Shown here one piece after another: positions 25,807 to 33,133 of a DNA stretch of 63,219 nucleotides. The stretch is from Paenibacillus alginolyticus DSM 5050 = NBRC 15375 (lineage in GTDB: Bacteria; Bacillota; Bacilli; Paenibacillales; NBRC-103111). The DNA lies in assembly GCF_000422905.1 (NCBI RefSeq), contig NZ_AUGY01000048.1, forward strand, positions 1 to 63,219, given 5' to 3'. Below the pieces are notes generated by a model, which did not search any database, was not told the origin of the DNA, and worked only from the letters and a program-made list of their open reading frames with translations. Numbering within the stretch: the stretch's first letter is position 1; every line of letters begins with the position of its first letter. Made by a program: the position numbers and the translations under genes.

Positions 25807-25901
25807 GATAAACTTCTCCTTCCTTCAGTCAAATCCTCGCTATCAAAACAATCTCACCAGGAATGTTCCATGCTATTATAACTAGCAATTACAAGTCTGA
25901 C

Positions 25902-25919
25902 ATGACTAGAAAGTGCTAT
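25902..25919 (-). promoter_or_regulatory. Shared 18-bp operator, copy 3 (SCO-cytochrome operon)
   Basis: Minus strand ATAGCACTTTCTAGTCAT. A perfect TATAAT (25875-25880) begins 22 bases downstream. Confidence 0.78.
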
Positions 25920-25973
25920 GCCAGCCAAGCGATTTTGAACATTTCATGAAGGTTATACGTTAAAACATGCTTA

Positions 25974-25991
25974 ATAGCTCTTTCGAGTCAT
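25974..25991 (+). promoter_or_regulatory. Shared 18-bp operator, copy 4 (two-component operon)
   Basis: ATAGCTCTTTCGAGTCAT. TATAGT begins 22 bases downstream at 26013-26018, so transcription starts near 26025 and the kinase must start after that. It stands back to back with copy 3. Confidence 0.78.
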
Positions 25992-26049
25992 TTTGAATTT
26001 GAAGTTATTGCGTATAGTTAGGTATATAGGAAAGGAAAAGGTGATAAGG

Positions 26050-26883
26050 ATGTCTTACAGGCAAATCAAATGGCTAATTTTGATTATTCCAAGTCTAGTG
26101 CTCACGACATGGGAATACACGCGCCATCACTTCTTTCTGGATCACATTTCCATGGAGCTGGGCAATTGGCTATCTCCTCTGATTGAATTCACTGTCAGTC
26201 TTACATTTTTGATGAAACTATTCGCAATGTTGGAGGCGACTCAAGAAGAACTTCAACGAGAACGCTCTCGTCAAATAGCCCTAAAAGAGCGGGAAAAGAT
26301 AGCTCGTGAGCTTCATGATGATATCGCTCAGTCTTTGTTTCTTATGTCAATCAAGATGGATCAACTGGAACATGTGCAAGAGGATGCAAAGCAAGTGAAA
26401 CAAATAAAGGAATTGCGAAAAACTGTTCATCAAGTTAATGAATACGTGAGACAAGCCATTTCGAACTTACGATACCCGACTGATCCGGATGCATTGCCTT
26501 GGATGCAATATCTGGAAAGTATGGTACATGATTTTACAACCGAAACAGGGATTGAAGCCTCGTGGAATTGGCACCTCTCCGAAGAACAGTTGTCAGCCAA
26601 GGAGAAGGTGGAACTTTATGCATCAATTCGTGAAGCACTGCTCAATGTTCGCAAACACGCAAGAGCTAAGAAAATCTGGATTCAAGCAGAGGGGTATAAT
26701 AAAAATTCCTGGAGCTGCATCGTAAAGGATGATGGCGTAGGATTTGAAAATGATAAGTTTGGCCACAAGGATCGATATGGATTGAAAATTATGCATGAGC
26801 GAGCAGAGGAAATGGGTTGGATGTTCCAAATAAATTCTGAGTATGGTAAAACAAGCGTAGAAATTCGGAAGGAGGCATCCTGA
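26050..26883 (+). CDS. NarL-type sensor histidine kinase
   Basis: 277 residues with two N-terminal helices (QIKWLILIIPSLVLTTW and LSPLIEFTVSLTFLMKLF) and almost no extracellular loop, so it may sense the membrane or a bound cofactor. A coiled segment leads to the HisKA_3 box EREKIARELHDDIAQSLFLM with the phosphorylated histidine near residue 97. The ATPase has REALLNVRKHARAKK and DDGVGFE. I begin it at ATG 26050, since the promoter at 26013 would exclude earlier starts. It overlaps the regulator gene by one base. Its promoter carries the shared operator, suggesting autoregulation. Confidence 0.9.
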   Translation: MSYRQIKWLILIIPSLVLTTWEYTRHHFFLDHISMELGNWLSPLIEFTVSLTFLMKLFAMLEATQEELQRERSRQIALKEREKIARELHDDIAQSLFLMSIKMDQLEHVQEDAKQVKQIKELRKTVHQVNEYVRQAISNLRYPTDPDALPWMQYLESMVHDFTTETGIEASWNWHLSEEQLSAKEKVELYASIREALLNVRKHARAKKIWIQAEGYNKNSWSCIVKDDGVGFENDKFGHKDRYGLKIMHERAEEMGWMFQINSEYGKTSVEIRKEAS

Positions 26884-27539
26884 TGGATCAGCCTTTTCGG
26901 GTATTAATTGTAGATGATCATCACCATGCCAGGGAAGGGATCCATAGCATTTTAAGTATGGATTCTTCCTTCGATATCGTTGCAGAGGGAAGAAATGGTG
27001 CAGAGGCGATCAGGCTTACAGAAGAATGGATGCCAGATTTAATTTTGATGGACATTAACATGCCGCAAATGGATGGTTTAGAGGCTACGAAGCAAATTAA
27101 GGAGAAATTCCCCTACGTCAAAATTGTAATGGTCACTGTATCCGATGATATTACACATTTGTTTGAAGCTTTGAAAAAAGGAGCACAGGGTTATCTGCTC
27201 AAAAATTTGAGTCCGAACTCCTGGCATGAATATTTAAAAGCTATTGCTGTAGACGAAGCCCCTATGTCCAGGGAACTTGCCTTGCGATTACTACAGGAAT
27301 TTACACCTAAGGAAAAACACGAAGCCCCTAATGCGCTTATCACCGGACGAGAACGAGAAATACTGGAATGGGTCGCAAGTGGAAAATCTAACCGGGTAAT
27401 TTCGGATGGATTGGGTATCTCGGAGCATACGGTGAAAAACCATCTAAAGAATATCATGCAGAAATTGCAAATGGATAACCGAGTGCAGCTTACCAGATAT
27501 GTATTTGATCAGGGATGGTTGCATCAGAAAGGTCGATAA
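26883..27539 (+). CDS. NarL-type response regulator, best candidate binder of the shared operator
   Basis: 218 residues. Receiver with LIVDDHHHAREG, phospho-aspartate in LILMDINMPQMDG and lysine in YLLKNLS. The LuxR-type helix-turn-helix at about 150-210 reads ITGREREILEWVASGKSNRVISDGLGISEHTVKNHLKNI in part. It is translationally coupled to the kinase (TGATG). NarL-type regulators bind short inverted half-sites as dimers; the 18-bp element has imperfectly inverted halves ATRRCTC-N4-GAGYYAT, which suits such a protein. Its own operon and its neighbours carry the element. That link is inference. Confidence 0.9.
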   Translation: MDQPFRVLIVDDHHHAREGIHSILSMDSSFDIVAEGRNGAEAIRLTEEWMPDLILMDINMPQMDGLEATKQIKEKFPYVKIVMVTVSDDITHLFEALKKGAQGYLLKNLSPNSWHEYLKAIAVDEAPMSRELALRLLQEFTPKEKHEAPNALITGREREILEWVASGKSNRVISDGLGISEHTVKNHLKNIMQKLQMDNRVQLTRYVFDQGWLHQKGR

Positions 27540-27557
27540 AATGTGGAGTGTTACACA

Positions 27558-27923
27558 ATGATGAATAAGAGACTATTCTTTTCAATTTGCTACTTGTTAC
27601 TTACAGGGTTGATATCCGGGTGTGGATCCAATACTAGGCCTGCTGATCAAAATGAGAAGCAAGTGGCCTCAAGTTCGACTTTAACGACAGCAAGTTCAGC
27701 AGGGTCAGTCGAGACCATTTACAAGAGCAATTGCATGAGTTGTCATGGCATTAATTTAGAGGGGAAGATTGGCCCAAGCCTGAAAAACGTTGCAGAGACG
27801 CGTAGTCATGATCAAATTGCGACTAAGATCCAAAATGGTGGCGGAGGGATGCCAGCCTTTAAATCGAAGCTTCAAGACCAGGACGTTCAGGAACTGGCTA
27901 ACTGGTTAGCTACAAAAAAATAA
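27558..27923 (+). CDS. Lipoprotein cytochrome c (c551-type)
   Basis: 121 residues. Lipoprotein signal LLLTGLISGCGSN, a serine/threonine-rich linker, and one heme c domain with C-M-S-C-H-G and the axial methionine in GGGGMPAFKSKL. It would be anchored by lipid at the outer face of the membrane and act as a mobile electron donor, as CccB does in B. subtilis. It follows the response regulator by 18 bases, so a two-component system and its likely target are in one operon. ATG 27558 or the next ATG 27561 can serve as start, behind GTGGAG. Confidence 0.9.
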   Translation: MMNKRLFFSICYLLLTGLISGCGSNTRPADQNEKQVASSSTLTTASSAGSVETIYKSNCMSCHGINLEGKIGPSLKNVAETRSHDQIATKIQNGGGGMPAFKSKLQDQDVQELANWLATKK

Positions 27924-27927
27924 TTTC

Positions 27928-27970
27928 AAAAGAGGGTTCTGCAGGGAATACGTACTTGCAGAACTCTTTT
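27928..27970. terminator. Terminator between the cytochrome and OmpR-type regulator genes
   Basis: AAAAGAGGGTTCTGCA and TGCAGAACTCTTTT pair with one bulge; A and T runs flank it, and the two genes converge here. Confidence 0.8.
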
Positions 27971-27974
27971 TCAT

Positions 27975-28685
27975 TCAAAGTTTTAACGAATAACCAATTC
28001 CCCATTTCGTACGCAGCATGTCAGCTGCTAATGGAGAGACCACCAACAATTTTTCGCGAATCCGCTTGATATGCGTATCAATGGTCCGACAATCTCCTTG
28101 TGGTGAGTGCTGCCAAATTTGTGTAAACAGCTCTTCTCTCGTAAACACAATATCGTGGTTTCGAGCTAGATAAAGTAAGATTTGGAACTCTTTTAGTGTA
28201 AGTGAAATGGATATACCATTGGCTATAACCTTATATGCATTTAAATCAATCGTAAGTTGCGGGAAGTGGATGAATTTTGTATCGCTTATCTGGTAATCCG
28301 AGTGATGCAGGAAAGTAAAACGTCGAACAATAGCTTTAATCCTTAGTAATACTTCACGTGGACTGAATGGTTTGGATACGAAGTCATCTACACCAGCTTG
28401 GAATCCAGCTATCCGGTCATCTACTCCGCTTTTGGCGCTAAGCAGAAGCAATGGCGTTTGTTTAACTTCACGAATTTGTCGACAAAATGCGCGACCATCA
28501 AGATCGGGCATCACCCAGTCAAGTAGAATGGCATCGTAATGATTTTGCTGAACCATCGTGAGAGCCAACAAGCTTTCCTCAGCTTCGTCCACGATAAATT
28601 CATCTTTTTCTATGTGCATTCGCAGTAGGCTGCGTACATTGGCTTCGTCATCTATAATTAAAACTCTGAATTTTTTGTCTTTCAT
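27975..28685 (-). CDS. Orphan OmpR-family response regulator
   Basis: 236 residues. Receiver with LIIDDEANVRSLL, phospho-aspartate in AILLDWVMPDLDG and lysine in FVSKPFSP; winged-helix output with LTLKEFQILLYLARN, FTREELFTQIW and RTIDTHIKRIREKL, closing W-G-I-G-Y-S. It resembles ResD-like regulators. No kinase gene adjoins it. ATG 28685 follows AGGGAGAG. It carries the shared operator at 28755 and so belongs to the regulon; it could also be the regulator that binds it, or cross-talk with the neighbouring NarL-type kinase system. Confidence 0.9.
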   Translation of the reverse strand: MKDKKFRVLIIDDEANVRSLLRMHIEKDEFIVDEAEESLLALTMVQQNHYDAILLDWVMPDLDGRAFCRQIREVKQTPLLLLSAKSGVDDRIAGFQAGVDDFVSKPFSPREVLLRIKAIVRRFTFLHHSDYQISDTKFIHFPQLTIDLNAYKVIANGISISLTLKEFQILLYLARNHDIVFTREELFTQIWQHSPQGDCRTIDTHIKRIREKLLVVSPLAADMLRTKWGIGYSLKL

Positions 28686-28754
28686 TTTTAAACTCTCCCT
28701 TACCATTGACAGATTTTTATGAATTTACTATACACATTGAGTACTGTCAGCGGC

Positions 28755-28772
28755 ATGACTCAAAGGTGCTAT
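28755..28772 (-). promoter_or_regulatory. Shared 18-bp operator, copy 5 (OmpR-type regulator)
   Basis: Minus strand ATAGCACCTTTGAGTCAT. TATAGT begins 23 bases downstream, ahead of the regulator start at 28685. Confidence 0.75.
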
Positions 28773-28837
28773 TCTCTTGACATTTTTGTGGACGTTTAAA
28801 ACAGATTTCCAGAATTTTTCACATAATTGCCCTGCGT

Positions 28838-28855
28838 ATAGCACTTTTGAGTCAT
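28838..28855 (+). promoter_or_regulatory. Shared 18-bp operator, copy 6 (FecCD-type importer)
   Basis: ATAGCACTTTTGAGTCAT. TATGAT begins 22 bases downstream at 28877-28882, followed by the binding-protein gene at 28917. Confidence 0.76.
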
Positions 28856-28916
28856 CTCTAAATGCAAAAATTTCTGTATGATCAATAGCATCCAAACATG
28901 AAGGAGAGGAAATTTC

Positions 28917-29942
28917 TTGAAAAAAATAGTTTCCGCACTTACTAGTACAGTTTTACTATCAGCAATAGTTATGGGTTGCTCAACTGCCAAACCCTTGGAG
29001 AATTCTTCTACGCAACCTACAGTCATCACAGTACAAACTGCGACTCCGAAATCAGATGACAATTCAACTCCTGCAGCAGGGAATATGATTAGTTTTAAAG
29101 ATAGCACGAAGCAAGAAGTGACTTTGAAGGAAAAACCTAAGCGTGTTGTTTTGTTAAACACAGAAATTCAAGAATTGTTCTATCAGGTGGGAGGCAAAGC
29201 CGTTGGATTAGCGACAGCTCCAGGAATTCCAGTTCCAGAAGCGGCCAAGGATGCCGAAAAGGTCGGTGAAATTAACCAAGTTAGCTTGGAAAAAGTGATG
29301 AGCCTGAAACCAGATCTGGTGATAGGTCAAACCATGTTCCACGCTTCCTTAAAGGATTCTTTAGCTTCTTCTCAAATACCGTTGGCGCTGATCGATATCA
29401 AAAGCTATGAGGATATTAAATCTGCTGCGGAACTCTTTGGCAAAATTGTCGGGAAAGAAGTAGAAGCTAAGGCTGCGATTGATCAAACGGAGCAAAAGAT
29501 GCAAACGGTTATAAGCAAACTTCCGCAACAAAGCCCGAAGTTTGCGATGATTACCATTATGCCAATGGGTATTAGTGTACAAAAGAATTCGACCCTATCA
29601 CTAGACGTGGCAAATCGATTGAAACTAAAAAATGTCGCTGAATCTCTCCCGGCAGGAATGATGCCTAGTGCTGCTCCTTTCAGCTTGGAAAAGCTTGTCG
29701 AACTGGATCCGGATTATTTATTTTTCATCGTGCATGGCACAGAAGAGTATGGCAAGGAGAAACTTAAAACAGATTTGGAAAGTAATCCTGCTTGGAAAAC
29801 ATTGAGGGCGGTCAAAGAAAATAAAATCTATTTCCTTCCATCTAATCTCTTTGTGACTAATCCAGGGTTAAACTTTAATCAATCGTTAACCTATCTGGCT
29901 AAACTGGTATATCCTGAAATTTACGGAAATATGACAAAATGA
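28917..29942 (+). CDS. Iron-siderophore/heme-type ABC substrate-binding lipoprotein
   Basis: 341 residues with a lipoprotein signal (LLSAIVMGCSTA) and a serine/threonine linker. The mature part is a class III (Peripla_BP_2) binding protein: RVVLLNTEIQELFYQVGGKAVGLA, VSLEKVMSLKPDLVIGQ and DPDYLFFIVHGTEEY, ending TYLAKLVYPEIY. This fold binds siderophores, heme or corrinoids. TTG 28917 is preceded by AAGGAGAGGA. It leads a three-gene operon whose permease starts four bases before its stop. The operator at 28838 places it in the copper/cytochrome regulon, which hints at heme or iron for cytochrome assembly. Confidence 0.9.
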   Translation: MKKIVSALTSTVLLSAIVMGCSTAKPLENSSTQPTVITVQTATPKSDDNSTPAAGNMISFKDSTKQEVTLKEKPKRVVLLNTEIQELFYQVGGKAVGLATAPGIPVPEAAKDAEKVGEINQVSLEKVMSLKPDLVIGQTMFHASLKDSLASSQIPLALIDIKSYEDIKSAAELFGKIVGKEVEAKAAIDQTEQKMQTVISKLPQQSPKFAMITIMPMGISVQKNSTLSLDVANRLKLKNVAESLPAGMMPSAAPFSLEKLVELDPDYLFFIVHGTEEYGKEKLKTDLESNPAWKTLRAVKENKIYFLPSNLFVTNPGLNFNQSLTYLAKLVYPEIYGNMTK

Positions 29943-30931
29943 TAACTGTACAAAAAAGTGTATCATGGCGTGCGAGTATGCTTATCATACTTGCACTATT
30001 CGCTTTAACGGGCATAGGCTTGAGCCTCATATGTGGGGCAGTTAATATTGCGATTCCAGAAGTTATACTTTCCTTATTCGGCGGGGAGAGCACATATCGC
30101 GATATTATTTGGAATATTCGGCTACCAAGAACAATCGTTGCCGCATTGGTAGGTATTAGTCTTTCATTATCAGGGGCGCTTTTACAGGGAGTCATGCGTA
30201 ATTCAATGGCTGATCCTCATATTATTGGTATATCATCAGGAGCCGGTTTATTTGGAATTGGTATTCTCATCTTATTTCCTGCCTATGCGTATTTACTTAC
30301 ACCCGTTGCATTCATTGGGGCTATTGGTGCTGCATTACTCATATATCTTATGGCTTGGCGCGGTGGAGTAAGTCCGATCAGAGTTATTCTTGCGGGAGTA
30401 GCCGTGTCTGCTTTGTTGAATTCTGGAATTTCTGCATTGCTCACTTTTTACAGTGATCGAGTGGGAGGAGCCCTGTTATTCTTGGTTGGGGGACTATCAG
30501 CAAGAAGCTGGCCGCATGTTAATATCCTTCTTCCATATACGATAATAGGAACTTTGCTTGCTTTGATTGGGAGCCAACGATTAAATATTATGGCACTCGG
30601 GGATACACAGGCCAAGGCACTAGGTCTGCGTGTAGAAGCCTATCGGCTATACTTTACAGCGATCGCTACTTTACTTGCGGCCAGTACTGTCAGTGTAGTT
30701 GGCTTGCTCGGTTTTGTGGGCATGATTGTTCCACATTCTGCTCGGTTGCTCATCGGCAGCGATTATCGCTGGCTGCTTCCGGCAAGTGTTTTATTAAGCG
30801 TAGCTGTACTTACTATTTCTGATACGGTAGCTCGTATTGCATTTGCTCCCATTGAGCTTCCAGTAGGGATTGTCATGGGTGTCTTTGGGGCGCCATTCTT
30901 CTTGTTTTTGCTTCGCAGGAGGGAATTATGA
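29939..30931 (+). CDS. FecCD-family ABC permease
   Basis: 330 residues, about ten helices, with the family marks RLPRTIVAALVGISLSLSGALLQGVMRNSMADPHIIGISSGAG, in which the last part is the conserved P-x-x-L/I-G-x-S-x-G-A, and GFVGMIVPHSARLLIG near residue 255. It forms the membrane channel for the binding protein encoded upstream. Start and stop overlap its neighbours by four bases on each side, so the three genes are translationally coupled. Nothing in it looks broken, in contrast to the ATPase gene. Confidence 0.93.
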   Translation: MITVQKSVSWRASMLIILALFALTGIGLSLICGAVNIAIPEVILSLFGGESTYRDIIWNIRLPRTIVAALVGISLSLSGALLQGVMRNSMADPHIIGISSGAGLFGIGILILFPAYAYLLTPVAFIGAIGAALLIYLMAWRGGVSPIRVILAGVAVSALLNSGISALLTFYSDRVGGALLFLVGGLSARSWPHVNILLPYTIIGTLLALIGSQRLNIMALGDTQAKALGLRVEAYRLYFTAIATLLAASTVSVVGLLGFVGMIVPHSARLLIGSDYRWLLPASVLLSVAVLTISDTVARIAFAPIELPVGIVMGVFGAPFFLFLLRRREL

Positions 30932-31729
30932 ATATCATTAAAGTGGAGCAGCTATCCGTCCGTTATGGCGCGCATACCATCATTTCTTCTTTGACAACGG
31001 ATATGAAAAAGGGCCATATTACAACGATTTTGGGGCCTAATGGATGTGGGAAAAGTACATTACTTAAAATTTTAGCACGGCAGATGAAGATGGATAGAGG
31101 AAGCGTCATGCTGGATGGCAGGGAAATGAAGTCGTGGAAACCGAAGGAAACCGAAGGAACTTGCCAGAGAGTTAGCTTTTCTTATGCAGCAGCATGATCA
31201 ACCAACGGATGTTAGTGTACGCAATCTAGTGGCTTACGGTCGATTTCCCCATAAAAATATGCTGCAAAGATTGGATGATGAAGATCAGGAAATTATCAAC
31301 AATTCGATGAAACAAACAGGTGTGCTACCGCTTGCAGACCGCAGCGTAGCTTCTTTATCTGGTGGAGAACGGCAGCGAGCTTGGATAGCTATGGCTCTTG
31401 CCCAGCAACCAAGATTACTGTTTTTGGATGAGCCGACTACCTATCTGGACATTAGTCATCAATTGGAAGTCATGGAGTTGGTTGTGAAACTAAAAGAATC
31501 TATGGATATGACGATTATCATGGTGCTTCATGATTTGAATCATGCGGCGATGTACTCGGATGACTTAATCATGATGAAAGGTGGGGAAATACGATACAAA
31601 GGGACACCTGAAGAGATTGTGAACCAGAAGTCGCTCGCTGAGGTGTTTGGAGTTCATGCTCGAATAGAAATAGATGTAGAAACGAGAAAGCCGTATATAC
31701 GCTCTATGAGATTGTCCCCATCAACTTAA
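30928..31729 (+). pseudogene. FecE/FhuC-type ABC ATPase, split by a 10-bp tandem duplication
   Basis: The first frame has Walker A LGPNGCGKST and runs into ETEGTCQRV before a stop near 31197. The second frame, from about 31160, has SLSGGERQRAWIAMALAQQPRLLFLDEPTTYLDI and a normal end. Between them AAACCGAAGG stands twice in a row (31138-31147 and 31148-31157). Removing one copy restores K-P-K-E-L-A-R-E-L-A-F-L-M-Q-Q and a 264-residue ATPase. All catalytic motifs are otherwise intact, so the break is recent and could revert by slippage. Without repair the importer lacks its motor, unless another ATPase substitutes. Confidence 0.88.
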
Positions 31730-31854
31730 ATTTTTAAGTAGTCATCTATTTGACATCTGAATGCAAGAGGTGTGCCATGACGGAATCCAGAGAACTCGCG
31801 CTCTGATAGGCTCATCAATAAAAAAATGTTCGTTGTAAAAAAAGGATGAAATAA

Positions 31855-32305
31855 ATGATTGATGATTTTGCTGCAATTGTTATGAAAAACTACTCTGCAG
31901 GTTATCGTGGAAAACCTATTTTACAAGGTGTAAATTTCCAGGCTGAATTAGGTCAAGTTATTGCTGTGCTTGGAGCAGGCAAAACAACATTATTTCGTTC
32001 CATCATGCAATTGCTTCCTAAGCATGCAGGACAAGTGCAAATCTTGGGTAGAACAATGGAACGTATGTCTGATCAAAGATGGGCTCGATCACAGATCGGC
32101 TACGTACCACTAACTTAAGGACAAGGCAGTTTCCGATCTCGGTGTTTGAAGCGGTTCTACTTGGCAGATGGGGAACTTCATTTGCCTATTTACGTCGGCC
32201 TTCCAGTAGGGACAAAGATATCGCGGAGCGCATGCTGAAGATTGTGGGTTTGCAAGACTTCAAGGAGCAGGACTGCCGATCCCTCTCTGGCGGACAGAAG
32301 CTTTG
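31855..32305 (+). pseudogene. Metal ABC transporter ATPase relic (Zn/Mn type)
   Basis: Begins as a ZnuC/MntB-type ATPase (MKNYSAGYRGKPILQGVNF) but the Walker A reads V-L-G-A-G-K-T-T; the usual P-N-G before A-G-K-T is missing, an in-frame nine-base loss. At YVPLT the frame stops (about 32118). A second frame continues LRTRQFPISVFEAVLLGRWG to the signature SLSGGQ near 32295, where the ATPase ends without its Walker B. Three separate lesions leave no function. Confidence 0.8.
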
Positions 32306-32590
32306 TTGGTCTCCATATTAGCAGGCGCAACCTTTTCATTATTGGGTATCGACATTGTTATGTTGAAATTGAAAACGATCCGGTTAGCACTGATGCACAT
32401 GGCTCTTTTAGGTGGAGCAGTTGGGCCTGATTTTATTGCTGATAATATGCACATGCCGCAAGGTCAGGGCATTGCTGAAATGGCTAAAGTTCCACGAATT
32501 GAACTTCGTAATTATCCTGATCCTGCTCAGAAAAATTTAGAAGACATGCTAAAAGGCAATGCTGAAAAGTTAGGTATTTCTATTAAATAA
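32303..32590 (+). pseudogene. Fused fragments of a metal ABC permease and its binding protein
   Basis: Directly after the ATPase fragment comes LVSILAGATFSLLGIDIVMLKLKTIRLALMHMALLGGAVG, which in part looks like the start of a ZnuB/MntC-type permease. With no stop it passes to PDFIADNMHMPQGQGIAEMAKVPRIEL... ending KLGISIK, soluble sequence that looks like the end of a metal-binding lipoprotein. The join suggests that a three-gene operon was cut down by internal deletions to about 730 bases. The protein assignments of the last fragment are tentative. Confidence 0.6.
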
Positions 32591-32605
32591 TACGAATACA
32601 ATTCC

Positions 32606-32650
32606 AAAACCGCCATCTTCCCAGTATATTCTGTGGAAGATGGCGGTTTT
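32606..32650 (+). terminator. Terminator of the collapsed metal ABC operon
   Basis: Perfect 16-base arms AAAACCGCCATCTTCC and complement, 16 bases after the last fragment. The intact terminator supports a former operon end here. Confidence 0.85.
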
Positions 32651-32791
32651 GGTGTTTTAAATTACAATGGGTGACTCAATTACTTGGTAAGTAAAATCAA
32701 GTCCATGGGATATACGGATATCTAAAAGTTTACGAACAAAAAGGAGCTGGGTCTTGTATTGTGCATAGGGGGATTACAGAAGTTTGTGGTC

Positions 32792-33028
32792 TCATATATC
32801 CATAATATAATTTTTCGTATGTCCTAGTAATGATTTTTGTTTCTTCCAGCCAGAACGACTTGGGCAACTAAAAAAAGGACAATTAGTAAAGCAAGGAGGG
32901 CATACATCATAATCGTACCAACAAGAAACATAAACACGGGAAGGGTCTCCTTTTGAAAGATATTGATTTACAAATGATTCAAAGTCCTCGATTTTTTCAA
33001 GATAGTCTTCCATAAATGCTATAGACAT
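32792..33028 (-). CDS. Small cysteine-rich protein, unknown
   Basis: 78 residues. An acidic helical N-terminus (MSIAFMEDYLEKIEDFESFV) is followed by a cluster of cysteines, C-W-Y-D-Y-D-V-C-P-P-C-F-T-N-C-P-F-F-S-C-P, and a basic tail. The spacing suggests a metal-binding knuckle or disulfide core. The composition looks like protein and not like chance translation, but the ribosome site is weak. I know no family for it. It sits between the collapsed metal transporter and mntH. Confidence 0.4.
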   Translation of the reverse strand: MSIAFMEDYLEKIEDFESFVNQYLSKGDPSRVYVSCWYDYDVCPPCFTNCPFFSCPSRSGWKKQKSLLGHTKNYIMDI

Positions 33029-33082
33029 GGCATTCTATCCCACTTGACATTGGCGCCCTATGAAAAGCAGCCAAAAGCAGAA

Positions 33083-33120
33083 TCTGCATATAGACTTTGC
33101 TCTGATGGTCTATATGCAGA
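33083..33120 (-). terminator. Terminator behind mntH
   Basis: TCTGCATATAGAC and GTCTATATGCAGA, perfect 13-base arms, 14 bases past the mntH stop in its direction. Confidence 0.65.
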
Positions 33121-33133
33121 CATGATCTAGAAC

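Noticed and set aside
31740..31795. Short ATG frame (MTESRELAL) behind the ABC ATPase
   Set aside because: Nine codons only, no sign of function; probably a leftover of the degraded region.
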